This document shows positions 39,501 to 49,856 of a stretch of DNA of 64,000 bases, piece by piece. A program made the translations under genes and the position numbers. This DNA is from Neurospora tetraspora (lineage: Eukaryota; Ascomycota; Sordariomycetes; Sordariales; Sordariaceae). Every line of letters starts with the position of its first letter. Positions within the stretch are counted from its first letter, which is position 1. Below the pieces are notes generated by a model. It had not been told where the DNA came from. It ran no database searches and saw only the letters and a program-made list of their open reading frames with translations. Where the stretch lies: assembly GCF_033439725.1 (NCBI RefSeq), contig NW_026944390.1, positions 62,001 to 126,000 of the forward strand, given 5' to 3'.

Positions 39501-39722
39501 AAGAAGTACGTCAAGATCGGCGAGCTGGAGTACGACTATGCAAAGACCAGCGGTAGCCACGGCATGTTTGTCCACAAGCTGTCGGAGGAGTTGCTCGATC
39601 TGGATGCGGCGACGTACAAGGTGTTGGTCAGAGCCAAGACCAACCACGGGGCGCAGGATCATACTTGCTTCTACCGGCTGCAACTGTTTGGGGAGGAATT
39701 GGAGGTTGAGGATGAGGAATAA
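36585..39722 (+). CDS. SUN-domain (Sad1/UNC-84) nuclear-envelope protein
   Basis: A single uninterrupted exon encodes 1,045 residues. ATG 36,585 (ACACCATGGA) is used here; the ATG at 36,672 (MPPKRITRRS) is also in good context and would shorten the protein by 29 residues. Order: a basic nuclear-side N-terminus, an acidic Glu run near residues 140-165, and a very long Lys/Glu/Ala-rich coiled coil (about 190-370). A single membrane span follows (about 523-545; LFTYLLPLLLLALVVL), then a lumenal linker and a C-terminal SUN domain (about 865-1,040; MANYVIPQAIVVEHVHP, MPRDIEIWGY, YRLQLFG). SUN proteins sit in the inner nuclear membrane and pair with KASH proteins in the LINC complex, tethering centromeres, telomeres or the spindle pole body. 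The nucleoplasmic coiled coil is unusually long and charged. Confidence 0.93.
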   Translation: MDSSYSNHWSHVDLAFHDVNSLLKKSTATMPPKRITRRSVVSPSPALSDVGTPKPGKRGTLIPVEQVRNQTPTRFSLSYGSSLVAMPDRNKTAAGTDLETAFAEIHETVRTDNIKAEARRRELDARRGSTTPGPRRPDTIEEETEEEEEEEEEQEEYENQGGYYDDEEEEESEPEPPRRAAKPTQTLNKLQDQIEKTKLLEKQRAEEERAAEEKQKAEKDAAERERKRVEKEKKDKAEREKAEKAMKEKAEREKKEQAAKAQQEAKAKAAREAKERAEREAKKRARDEEAEEQAELARAERDARLRREHSEEARRQAEQKHAAEAARKKEEQRRDREAREAEMASLEEAKRQAMRPPPPPSKQLLSTPLTSKTRDLVAPDTGNSYVEESDVYTDSEKRREGLEEERRVAQQMRLYTPEPPEPPRIARRPASTLSSSLQHAQHPVNQHQELFDTEAESMSDKQYPSFGKVSKPTTARPNRTSRPLSEQSNTTNGETPPPPYTTAPTFMQRLLSLVRRSIWGVWKLFTYLLPLLLLALVVLSASSYGSPDSDSSIRWYGWKHWRSNVGQFIPGHPQLTDDQLNNLKDYILEQSSSTESAVKNIQTLLPRMVHVKRGPNGDLIIQDDFWHALLDRMLKDSSVLTLDGTGDISEEHWDAVRLRLVKAGLFEKGPSDEHILQIAEGSVSKSWERWVSKNGEKVAQIVKEHLPGDKGDGVTRDAAISRDEFVGLLKKRIAEHKEDIDDRLDAVKKGLETLIDTTVKAAISNSEGSLSKSDITTLVRNIVKKEIPRAQLEAAAKDGIMRNYHDYIETQVNHFGLGNEAGIVYTESSPVYRLESQALPGNKHLAKLLGKPKPISVKDQVSMEGEYMMALSAWSDVGQCWCAGITSSRGVQLAVEMANYVIPQAIVVEHVHPNATNDPGSMPRDIEIWGYYPDADDNKRLLAWMDELYPGEREADLKRVDDDNKKSLSLINKKYVKIGELEYDYAKTSGSHGMFVHKLSEELLDLDAATYKVLVRAKTNHGAQDHTCFYRLQLFGEELEVEDEE

Positions 39723-40452
39723 GCAGGATTGGTAGTGGGTATATGGGCGACGGGTCTTGAGCAGTCGATTATATATGGGAAGGAAAAGCAAGGAAATTGG
39801 GAATGGGGCAAGGCGTTTGGTCTTTCTTTATCGCTTTTAACTTTGGGGAACGTATAGGTGGGTTGGTTTCATTGCGGGTGGCTACGAAGGAATCATATGA
39901 GCGAGCGATACCCGTCTTCAGGCTCATTTTTCTTGGTTCAATACATGGTGCTTTCATGATACTTTGGCTCTTTTCATTGCTCAGGCATGGTGTTTGATGG
40001 TTGAATGTTGCTGTACTTCTAGGTGAAATATGTAAATTGCTGAATTAGTGGGTGCTCAAATCACCCAAAATTTGAATCTCTATTCTGAAGTTCATCTGAA
40101 TGCCCTGCTTCAACCCCGTACAACTGCCCATCCAACTGTCATGAACCATACCTAGCAACGTGAGAATGTGACTGGGGGCTAATAACTCGTCGTCTGTCTG
40201 CTCGTATGACCCTAACCCTGGACCGAACCGCGCGTTCGAGATCCCTGCTGCAGATCCCCTCGCTTACAGTGGATGAGGTGGGTCAAGCTGGCAGAATTCC
40301 TCTCCGCCAAAAGTTTTCCCATCGCATCGAACTGAAAGGCACCAGCGACGACCCGCAGGCAATTGGATTCGCTCGACTAGCAGACCCGACCTTTGGAACC
40401 TCGTCGAACCCATCACGCCCAATTTCCAGCACAGTCCAACAACACAAACAGC
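39723..40452. other. Intergenic between SUN gene and DBP4
   Basis: 3' region of the SUN gene and promoter of the helicase gene. Only short frames without coding character were seen. Confidence 0.5.
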
Positions 40453-43003
40453 ATGGCTCCAGGAGGCCCCAAAGGCCGCGCTGGCAAGGGCAAGGCCGAG
40501 AAGGAAAGGCCTAAAGCCAACAAGGCCGAACAGAAGACGTTGAAGAGGAAAAGAGAGTTAGAGAACCTTGAGACGCTTCAGAAGAGAATTGACGAACTCG
40601 TAAGTCCTAGCGAACCCCTTTGCCCACTATACAACCGCACACGCTTCTAACTCTTGTGCCTTAACCTACTAGGACCCCAAATCCACCGAAATCAAGAACT
40701 TTACCGATCTTCCGCTTTGCGAACCTACCGCCTCTGGACTGCGCGCATCCCATTTCGAGGTCCTGACCGATGTCCAACGCGCCGCCATCCCTCTCGCGCT
40801 CAAAGGCCAAGATATTCTCGGCGCTGCTAGGACAGGTAGCGGCAAGACCCTCGCCTTCCTTGTTCCAGTCCTCGAGAAGCTATACCGTGCACGATGGACC
40901 GAGTACGACGGCCTCGGTGCCCTCATTATCAGCCCGACCCGTGAATTGGCCGTCCAAATATTCGAAGTTCTCAGGAAGATTGGCCGCAACCACAGCTTTT
41001 CGGCAGGCTTGGTCATTGGTGGAAAGAGCTTGAAGGAGGAGGCGGAGCGTCTTGGTCGCATGAATATCCTCGTCTGCACACCTGGCCGTATGCTGCAGCA
41101 TCTCGACCAAACGGCCGGCTTCGATGTCGACAACCTCCAGATGCTCGTGCTTGATGAGGCCGATCGCATTATGGACATGGGTTTCCAACAGGCCGTTGAC
41201 GCTCTCGTTGAGCATCTTCCCAAGAGCAGGCAGACCCTCCTGTTCAGCGCCACACAAAGCAAGCGTGTCTCGGATCTCGCCCGGTTGAGCTTGAAGGACC
41301 CCGAATACGTCTCTGTCCACGAAGCCGCGGCATCGGCAACTCCCGTCAACCTCCAGCAGCATTACATCGTCACACCTCTCCCGGAGAAGCTCGACACACT
41401 ATGGGGCTTCCTACGAACGAACCTCAAGAGCAAGATTATCGTCTTCCTGTCCTCCGGCAAGCAGGTCAGATTCGTCTACGAAAGTTTCAAGCGGATGCAG
41501 CCCGGTATTCCACTACTACATTTGCACGGTCGTCAAAAACAAATAGCACGTCTCGAGATCACAAACCGGTTTACGTCTGCGAAATACTCCTGCCTCTTCG
41601 CCACCGATGTCGTCGCCAGAGGTGTCGATTTCCCCGCCGTCGACTGGGTCATCCAGGCCGATTGCCCTGAAGATGCCGACACCTACATTCACCGCGTCGG
41701 CAGAACGGCGCGTTACGAAAGCAAGGGTCGTGCCGTCTTGTTCCTCGACCCCACCGAAGAGGAGGGGTTCCTCAAGCGTCTCGAGCACAAGAAGGTGCAA
41801 GTCCAGAAGGTGCACGTCAAGGAGGCTAAGAAGAAGAGCATCAAGAACGAGCTGCAATCCCAGTGTTTCCAGTCACCCGATCTTAAATACCTCGGACAGA
41901 AGGCGTTCGTCTCGTACGTCCGTTCGATTTACCTGCAAAAGGATAAGGAGGTGTTCAAGTTCGACAAGCTCGACCTCGACGGTTTCGCTTCCAGCCTGGG
42001 TCTCCCAGGTACTCCACAGATCAGGTACCAGAAGGGTGAGGACATCAAGAAGCTCAAGAATGCCTCGCGCGCCGCCATGTCCAGCGGGTCCGACACCGAA
42101 GGCTCGGACGGCGAGATCCGCAAGAAGAAGAAGGAGGTCAGGACAAAGTACGACAAGATGGCCGAGCGTCAAAACCAGGACGTCCTGTCGTCGCATTACC
42201 GCAAGCTTCTCGGAGAAGATCAGACCGAAGACAACGAGGAAGACGACTTCCTCTCGGTCAAGCGCGTTCTGGACGACGACGCCGCGCTCGACGACGCCGC
42301 CGGCAACGCCATATCCGGCACCAACCCCGACGGCACGGCCAAGGTGGTCAAGCTGGGAAAGAACGCCGAGCTGGTCATCGATTCGCACCGCCGCGAGAAG
42401 CTGCTCAAGTCCAAGAAGAAGCTGCTCAAGTACATGGAGAAGGGCCAGAAGCTCGTGTTCGACGACGAAGGAAACGCCCACCCGATTTACCAGCTGCAGG
42501 ACGAGGAGGACTTCCAGAAGGAGGGCGACGCCAAGGAGCTCAGGCAGAAGTTCGTCGAGAGCGAGGCCACCAAGGTCAAGGAGCAGGATATCGAAGACAA
42601 GCTGCTGGTTAAGCAGCGGAGGAAGGAGAAGAAGGAGCGCGCCAAGGCCAGGGAGAGGGGCGAGGAGGTCGAGAGGAAGAAGGGTCCTCTGCATCTGCAG
42701 CCGGCGCTGCTGGATGCGCACAGCGACGTGGATGAGGACCCCTTGGCTTTGCTCAGGAGTCTGCCTGTTGCTGGCAAGGGTGGCGATAGCGGTGACGAGA
42801 GTGAGGATGACAGGGAACCGCCCAAGAAGAAGGCTAAGAAGTGGTTCCAGAAGGATGACTCGGATACGGAGTACAGCGATGATGGCAGGCCGAGGAGGAA
42901 GAAGGCGAAGGTGGAGGGTGGCAGGAAGGTTATTGAGATGGATCATGAGCCGGATAATTTGCAGGATTTGGAGGCCTTGGCTGCTGGCTTGTTGGAGGAT
43001 TGA
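40453..43003 (+). CDS. DBP4: DEAD-box ATP-dependent RNA helicase DBP4 (Hca4)
   Basis: Exons are 40,453-40,599 and 40,673-43,003, with a 73-nt intron, encoding 825 residues. The start is AGCATGGCTCC; no in-frame ATG lies close upstream. All DEAD-box motifs are present: F and Q motifs around NFTDLPLC..., motif I ARTGSGKT (about residue 104), Ia PTRELA, TPGRML, motif [10 protein letters not shown] (about 210), [14 protein letters not shown] and [10 protein letters not shown] (about 390). A long charged Lys/Glu/Asp-rich C-terminal extension follows, as in DBP4/DDX10. Yeast Dbp4 is a nucleolar helicase needed for U14 snoRNA release and 18S rRNA maturation. Strong codon bias creates long shadow frames on both strands over the 3' half. 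The assignment is very secure at family level. Confidence 0.95.
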
Positions 43004-44644
43004 TGAGTTGGTTATCATCGTTGTTGGTGTTGATGTGGGAAAGAGAGAGATCTTGGGTTTTCCTGTCCAATCATGGATGTTTACATACGTATTTTGCGAT
43101 AGTTTTAGACTTGTTATGATACCTAAATCACGTATTTTGACAAAACGGCACCTGTTCCTTGCCGAAACTCGTGGTTTCGGTGCGAGGCTGAAGCATCTCG
43201 AGAAGTCCCCGCCAGGAAGATGTAGCCCTACATGAGGCAAGAATCCTGAAGCATGCCGTTTGCTCCTTCCAGCGCTCGGAAGCGCCCAACACATTCGAAC
43301 ATCACTCCTTCCGTTCCCGTCCATCGTCAATCGCTGAATTTGAAGTTCTTCCCATTTCAACCCTGTGGCAGTCGCGACCCATCAAAACTGCAGATGCCCT
43401 CTGGAATGCTTTATCTACCCCAATCTCTGCGAGGAGTCCGCTCTCTTCCCTTCCACTTCAACCTCCAAACAACCCGATTTTCCCATCAATGGCTTGGTTC
43501 GACTTCTCTGATTTCCTCCTCATGCTCCCTGAGACTTGTTTTTTCCTCCAACTGGTCACCGAAGGCCCTATCACCGAGGCAATCCACCTGCGAGAACCGA
43601 CATCCATCGACTCAAACCTTGGTCAATGCTTTTCTCGCTGCCCTGCATCTGCCAGAGGCCCAAACCCATGCTTCCCCTCAAGTGACGGGAGGCTTTTGCC
43701 AAACGAACGACGGTATGCAAGCACCCGGTTTCAAGCTCTCCCGTACCGTAAGATACCACATTTGTTTGCAATTTATTCTACATACCTGGATGTTTACACA
43801 CCCCTTGGTGGGAGTGTCTGGTGTCCCTGAAAATCAGTTCTTGTCGTGAACAGTTCTTCGAGGTGACTAGGTTAGCATATCGCTCACATGAATACCCAAC
43901 AGCTTCATCTTGCTTGTAGATGCTCCTCTGTCGGTCTTCTGCACACCAGCAGCTTCTAGAGTGCCGACCTCTGTACCCAAATTCTTCCTTGTTAACGAAC
44001 ACACATATAGTGCAGCTCGCCAGCTGCATTTCCAGGGCTTAGCACCCTTCCAACACATCACACTTTATCACACTTTACCTCAACAGTTGGATCAAGCCGA
44101 GTCAAGTTCTCTACTGGTATTAAACGCTTGGTACGTCGTCACCAGGACATCAAGTTAGGTAACTTGTTGGAATTCCGTGCCTTGGCGTCCATCCACTGGC
44201 ACTCCCTCCCAGTATTGTAGGCTGGCTTGATTTCCGTTTGTCCTCTTTTGTTACCACTTCAAAATCAAGTCCCTTTTCTGTCGTCGCCTTTGCACGTTCA
44301 TCAAGACCAGCTGCAGATCGAAACATCCAGCAGGCATTCCACGCGGGGTTGAGCGAGTCCTCCGGCCGTCTGCTTAAGTTGTTTGTACTGCTTGTTGGCA
44401 CTTGCATACTGCGTGCTATGCCAATTCCCATTGGGTGAGGTACTTGACGATAGCGTCACCAGCCAACTCTTCTGCCTTCCTGCCCGCTCGGGCTTATAAG
44501 ATGTCATTGCAAGACGATGTGTGCCCTTTCGGGCCCCTCACCTCAGCTTTGTCATCCAGAAGCCTGCGGGGAGACGATTACTTTCATCAGGGCGCCAGTT
44601 GGCACAACATCATTGCATACTTCTTCCCCTCATTGAGATCAACC
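43004..44644. other. Intergenic between DBP4 and RBR ligase
   Basis: No recognised gene. Open frames of 60-200 codons around 43,250-43,850 are Pro/Ser-rich and resemble no family. It contains copy 1 of the leader-like repeat (44,199-44,292). Confidence 0.5.
44199..44292 (+). repeat. Leader-like repeat, copy 1
   Basis: Begins GGCACTCCC and contains TGGCTTGATTTCCGTTT, AATCAAGTCCCTTTTC and GTCGTCGCCTTT. It aligns over about 95 bp with copies at 49,760 and 50,691. It lies about 350 bp upstream of the RBR ligase start codon, so it may be promoter or 5' leader DNA that was duplicated. Confidence 0.7.
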
Positions 44645-46028
44645 ATGGCTACTCGTACAATCAACACACGATCGCAAACACAAAAGCTAGCCTCTCACGA
44701 GACCGTGGTCGTCCAGATCGAGTGTGTCGTCTGCACAGAGACGAAAGACTTACTTCGTTTTCCTTTGTCAAAACTCTCCACCGACTGTCAACACGCAATG
44801 CACGTCTGCGTCCAATGTGTCCGTTTGAGCATCACGGCGGATATCAAAAACAAGCACTGGCAAGACATCAATTGTCCGGTTTGCAACAGCCGTCTCGATG
44901 CGGCTGTTATCCAACGTTACGCCAGCCCTGAGATACGGGCGAAGTATGAAAGTCTTTTGACTAGACACATGCTGGAAAGCCAAGAAGGCTTCAGGTGGGT
45001 AAGTTAATGATTCCCATTGGCAGTGGACGTCCCAAATTTGGCGGCAATGCATAGCTAACAGTTCCGAACTTGAACAGTGTACAGAGCCGGGCTGTGACAG
45101 CGGCCACATCCACGAGGGTGGGAGGGATCAGCCCATCATGAAGTGTCCCAAGGGACACTTGTCGTGCTACGTCCACAAAGTACCATGGCACAAGGGCATG
45201 AGCTGCGACGAGTTCGACATCGTGAGGATGGACCCGGACAGCCCGGCTTATAAACAACACCTTCGTCAAGAGGAAGAGAACAAGCAAAGCGAGAAGATAA
45301 TTGCTCTTACGTCGAAGCCTTGCCCTTCGTGTGGGCGAAACATCGAGAAAAATGGCGGATGGTAAGTTTACGTTTCGTGGGTTTCTGCCTCGGTTAGAGA
45401 ACGGGTGGCTAACGTCTATGACTGACAGCGCGCACATGACATGTAAGACAATGTCCTCAGCTATTTCCCACACTCTTTACACGTTCGTGTTTGAGATTAT
45501 CCGTCCACTTTGCTCCCTGCAATATTTTCCCCACCTGCGTCCGCAATTCCACTACCGTCGGAAAGACAAGTGCTCTTCCTGTTTCCTTGGTAGTTCTATA
45601 GCAGTCTTAAACACATTATTCTTTGCATGGTCTTGAACTGGGTTTCTGATGTTCTTCTAGGCTCCCTGTGTCGTTACGAGTTTTGCTGGGATTGCCGCAA
45701 CGCTTGGCATGGGAATCGATCCTGCCCACGCCGGTAGCACTCCGACCGCGAACACCTCGTTGCTGGTCTTTTCCTAAGCACATCGTCACCTTCACTTCGA
45801 GTCCCTTTCTTCTCTGTTTCCCCGGATCGATACACCACATTTTCCTCGCTAAGCCATAACCATCAATTCAAGTGCTGTACTAAAAAAACCGTGTTCCAAT
45901 CAATAGGCTCCAAGTGCTCATACGAGTTCTGCTGGGAATGCATGGCAGACTTCAAGGAGATCTTGAGGACTAGCAATGATGCCCACCGAAAGGATTGCAG
46001 ATTCCATACGGACAATCTGGGGGATTGA
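44645..46028 (+). CDS. RBR (RING-IBR-RING2) E3 ubiquitin ligase with alternative last exons
   Basis: Exons are 44,645-44,998, 45,078-45,361 and 45,429-45,442 (a 14-nt microexon), then either 45,661-45,737 (4a) or 45,907-46,028 (4b). These give 242 or 257 residues. ATG 44,645 (CAACCATGGC) is preferred; an in-frame ATG at 44,501 would add 48 residues. RING1 begins CVVCTE, with CPVCNSRL at its end. An IBR-like Cys/His segment follows (CTEPGCDSGH...CPKGHLSC), then RING2 (CPSCGRNIEKNGGC). By analogy with parkin, the Cys of GGC is the catalytic thioester residue; its codon TG|C is split by the second intron. The last exon supplies the remaining zinc ligands: CSLCRYEFCWDC (4a) or CSKCSYEFCWEC (4b). 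4b has the longer tail and is probably the ancestral one. RBR ligases transfer ubiquitin by a RING-HECT hybrid mechanism; the target is unknown. Confidence 0.85.
45661..45737 (+). other. Alternative last exon 4a of the RBR ligase
   Basis: Preceded by TTCTTCTAG acceptor. It completes the split Cys codon and reads CSLCRYEFCWDCRN...WHGNRSCPRR then stop. It is a shortened copy of exon 4b in the same phase, so either exon can be joined to the 14-nt exon 3. Confidence 0.65.
45907..46028 (+). other. Alternative last exon 4b of the RBR ligase
   Basis: Preceded by CAATCAATAG acceptor. It reads CSKCSYEFCWECMADFKEI and continues about 20 residues with AHRKDCRFH, giving a full set of RING2 zinc ligands before the stop. 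Confidence 0.7.
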
Positions 46029-47470
46029 TTCAGAGTCTACGAAGATATTTATGTCGACCTGAGTGCTGAGTTCGAGGTATGGAACAGGTTTCCGGAGATT
46101 TTGAGCATGCTTGTTGTCAGTTGTTGTCCTTTTCCTTGTTGACCAATGCTGTATCATGGGGTTGAAATATGTAGGTGTCGTTTGTCTTGTGCAGCCCAGC
46201 GGGCTTTTGATCCTGGTGCCTTTATGGGTTTGATGATATTGCACCGGGGTATCAGAGCAGAATCAACTTGCAGTGTGCCATCCGCGAAGCAATCTGTGCG
46301 GAAGCCTTAATTGTCTTTCTATTTCACCTGATCTTGCCTTTCTTACCTTCTGTCTTCTCTTTCACTGTCTTGATCTGTGTTTCCTGTATTTTTCTTTCCT
46401 TCATGTATGTTACCCATGAGCAGGGCATTGTCATACGTTCGATTTACATGGGATGAACCAGATGGGGAAGTTTGTTGACATTAAGTCGGGGGTGACATGG
46501 TTTAGGGGGGGAATTAAAGGGCGCCGAGTGGAGTATGTAGGAGGCACTTACACCAAGCCAGGCAGCTTTGGATCCTGTGAAGAACCTGTCAAGTCGAAAG
46601 GAGCCATTTCGAGGCAAGTATAATGTTAGAACAGGAAACTTTGATTCATTAACAGATCAGCGTGATCCAATAGATGGATAACGCAAAATAGGTATGTTTG
46701 ACCCCGGTAACGCCTGCGTTTTCTGGTCGGACGTCGGGTATTGTACCCATGTATCTCACGGTACCGTATTTTACAGCGCGATGTGGGGAAGCGTTGGCAC
46801 TTTTTCATCAAGATCACCAAAAGTCGGGTTGGACACTCGCAAGTTTGGCAATATCTCGTGGGTAAGAGACAAAAATGAAGATAGCCTTTGGAAGTTGAAT
46901 GGGTGTTGTTATCGGTAAAATGAAAATGACTCTTTTCCGACGCGTTTTATGGTGGGTTGAGAGGGAGTGAAGAAGTTGGTCGCATGCCGCTGGCTGTGCT
47001 CTAATTTAAGGGTCGAGCCTCACCGCCCGCAGCCTCTACCCCCGCAATCAGTTTGATAGAATATACCCGACATCCAAAATCCAGGTGCCCTGGTGAGGCT
47101 GAACCTTCCTTATCTACCTCCGAAGTGAAAGGTGACCGGCGGATTTGTCAGGTTCTCTCCTTCCTTCCTTCCTTTAAGCGGTCGCCCTTTCCTCTTTTCA
47201 CCTTTCAGCTGAATGGCCCTTCAAGCCAACGGTTGAGCTTTCCACATCCATTTGTCTCTCAAAACGCGTGCCCGACTTTCGAGTCGGCACTGGCGACTGC
47301 ACTCATCCCCCACACTCTTTGCATACTAGTACATCCACACATCCCGATCACGGTTAATCCAGACGTCCAGATCACGGTTACGTGCATCCCCACCTCCCGC
47401 GCGGCATCGCTGAGTAGAATCTGCTCAACCAAACAACCTTCAACGTGAAGACGACGAGGAAGGAGCCAAA
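46029..47470. other. Intergenic between RBR ligase and BTB cluster
   Basis: No recognised gene; only short frames. The last 400 bp are C/T-rich and look like the promoter and leader of the first BTB gene. Confidence 0.5.
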
Positions 47471-49601
47471 ATGTCCGGCTTTGGAACCAACGGCCAAAAT
47501 GGCAGTGCATTTGGCACAAATACTGGCCCTTCGCTATTCGGCTCAGGCGGACCGACCCCAAACAGTAACGCGAGCCAGTCACAACAGAGCACAACGCCAG
47601 AGACCTCTGTGGTGGCAGGTTTTGCAGCTGCCCGGAGACAGCAACCCGCTCAAGCCTCCGCCCAATCTCTCTTTGGTGCGCCTGCGCCTGGAGGTCTTCC
47701 AGCTACATCGTCTACTGGAAGCACTCCATCCCTTTTCGGCGCTTCTGGGCCTCTTCCGACTACTGCGTCTACGAGTGGTGGTTTGTTCGGGCCCACGCCC
47801 GTTTTGCCAGCGACAGGAACGACTTCCACTTCAATTACAAGTGGAAGGGGCAGCGTGTTTGGGGCTGGAGCCTCTGCGAAAACAAATCTCCCTACTGGTG
47901 GTGGCTTATTTGGAGGTAGGCCCGTCTCAACGACGACCACACCGGCTGCCACAGGCAGCGGTTTGTTTGGTTCCGCGCCTGTTCAAGGAGGCCTCGGGGC
48001 TGCCACTGCTACAACCAGCTCTTCTGCTGCAGGTAGTAGTCTGTTCGGCTCTGCACCAGCTGCTGCAGCTCCCACTTCCACAGGCAGTGGCTTGTTCGGA
48101 TCTACGCCAGTCACAGGAGCTCCGACTTCCACAAGCAGTGGCTTGTTCGGATCTACGGCCGCTTCAACAACGGCAACTTCAACCACGGCTGCTGGTCTTT
48201 TTGGCACTACACCCACAACAGGAACCGGCGCTTCAACCACAGGTTCTAGTAGCAGCTCTGCTCTGAATCAATCGGAAACAATCACAACTGAGCCAACCCC
48301 CACGGGGAGCTCATCTGGCGATACGCCCCCCACAATGGCTACTGCTTCCGATGCGTCGGATGCAACAGGCACGAACGAAACGGAAGGCTCGGTTTCGCCA
48401 AAACGCAGCGTGATTAACATTGACACCGACGGTGATCTCTTGTTGGACGTAGCGGGAGACGAAGACTCCGGATCGTCCCAGCCACAGCGGTTACGTGTCT
48501 GTTCCTCGACGCTTCGCCGCCACTCGCCAGTCTGGAAGCAGATGCTTTTTGGTCCTTGGAAGGAATCAAAGCCAGCCAATGCCGAATCCGAGGAGTGGAT
48601 CGTAGAGCTTCCGGATGATCCTGTCAACCCGATGCAGATTGTCCTGAATATCATCCATGGACGGTTCAACCAGGTCCCTCACTCTCTTAGTCTCGATGAG
48701 CTCCACAAACTTCTAATTCTCACCAACAAGTACGACATGACCGATATTTTGAGGCCGTGGTGTGCACAGTGGACAGCTGTAGCCCACGGGGACCTATCTT
48801 CGGCGGACACACTGAAGTCCTTGTTTATTGCGTGGGAACTGGGAGATGAACATCTCTTCGCTCTGAGGATTGAGGAGATCTCCATAAATACCACCGTAAA
48901 TACCAGCTTCAAGTGGAAGTCTCTATTCAGTCAGGTAGAGACCCGGTTCAGCAAAAAGTCCGTTCTGGCTGGAACTCCGGACGCTGGAAATCCAGAGTGG
49001 ATTGACCTTGAGGGTCAGGATTACCTCGGCCCACACGATATCCTTGGTACGTTTGACCTTCATGTATCAGACCGAAGCTATTCGGAATTGGCTCAATGCT
49101 AATCTTTTCACAGATATCGTTCGTGCAATCCGGTGCGAAGCGCTTTCGATGATTATCACGCCCCTTGATAAGGACATGTCAACACGGCGCATTCCAGGTT
49201 TTTCAACGGCCTGTTCTGGTTCTCAAAAATTCAATTCGGCTTTGGGGTCAGCGGCTCTTTGCGATGCGGCCACCTTAGGCGGTCTTACGATTCACATAGA
49301 CCACAGGTTCACCAACTTGACTACGCTCCCCTACATTAAGGAAAGCGTTGTACAGGTGGCATCGGGCGTGTTCCCTAAGATAGGGCGGATTGAGGTTTTG
49401 CCGCAACATCCGCAGTGCTCCTTGCACACAAAGTATGCGACCCTCGGCAAGAAGATCCACGAGGATCTTCCTGGTCTTGTGGCGAGGTACATCAAGCCGG
49501 GACACAAAAAGTACATGGAAAACCAGAGGAACAAGACAGGCATTGAGTTGTCCCGGGCAGGACAGAAGCAAAGACAGGCTATTACCCGCCGGTATTGGTG
49601 A
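47471..49601 (+). CDS. BTB/POZ family protein A with N-terminal FG-repeat domain
   Basis: Exons are 47,471-49,046 and 49,114-49,601 (67-nt intron), encoding 687 residues. The start is AAAATGTCCG. Residues 1 to about 260 are a low-complexity Ser/Thr/Gly/Ala domain with 13 FG dipeptides, mostly GLFG or SLFG, as in nucleoporin FG domains. A 51-bp unit is duplicated at 48,074-48,175. The BTB-like domain follows (about 315-480): DTDGDLLLDV, RHSPVWKQMLFGPWKESKP, WIVELPDDP, LTNKYDMTDILRPW, WELGDEHLFALR. After the phase-1 intron comes a family-specific C-terminal domain (LCDAATLGG, KPGHKKYMENQRNKTG, final RRYW). None of the other plus-strand paralogues has the FG domain. BTB proteins dimerise and often serve Cullin-3 ligases; FG domains bind transport receptors. 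Nuclear-pore association is inference. Confidence 0.85.
48074..48175 (+). repeat. 51-bp tandem duplication inside the FG domain
   Basis: Two adjacent 51-bp units starting at 48,074 and 48,125 share CAGTGGCTTGTTCGGATCTA with almost no differences and encode 17-residue repeats centred on SGLFGST. This shows recent in-frame growth of the FG array. Confidence 0.8.
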
Positions 49602-49759
49602 GAGTCGGCAACCTTTCTGCTTTATACTCTCTCTTCTTAGGCGTTGGGGGGAACCGGGTTTTCACTCTGGATGACAGTTTAGCCTGATAGTGTCGGTCAG
49701 AGATATTCTTGTTTCGAGATATGGACGTCCAGGATCCTGTTAGAAGTCCGTGCCCTGGG

Positions 49760-49856
49760 CACTCCCTTCCAGGTATTTAGGCTGCCCTGGTTCCGTTTCT
49801 CCTCTTCCGTAAAACAACAACAATCAAGCCCTTTTCCGTTGTCGCCTTTTCCAGCC
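49760..49856 (+). repeat. Leader-like repeat, copy 2
   Basis: Begins GCACTCCCTTCC, then GGTATTTAGGCTGCCCTGG, CTCCTCTTCCGT, AATCAAGCCCTTTTCCGTTG and GTCGCCTTTTCCAGCC. It aligns with copies 1 and 3 and lies just after BTB gene A. Similarity to copy 1 extends about 20 bp further upstream (AGTCCGTGCC). Confidence 0.75.

Noticed and set aside
41607-43360. Long open frames of 542 codons (+) and 495 codons (-) overlapping the DBP4 gene
   Set aside because: They are out-of-frame shadows produced by strong codon bias; their compositions are Arg/Ser or Leu-rich with no family resemblance, while DBP4 is unambiguous.
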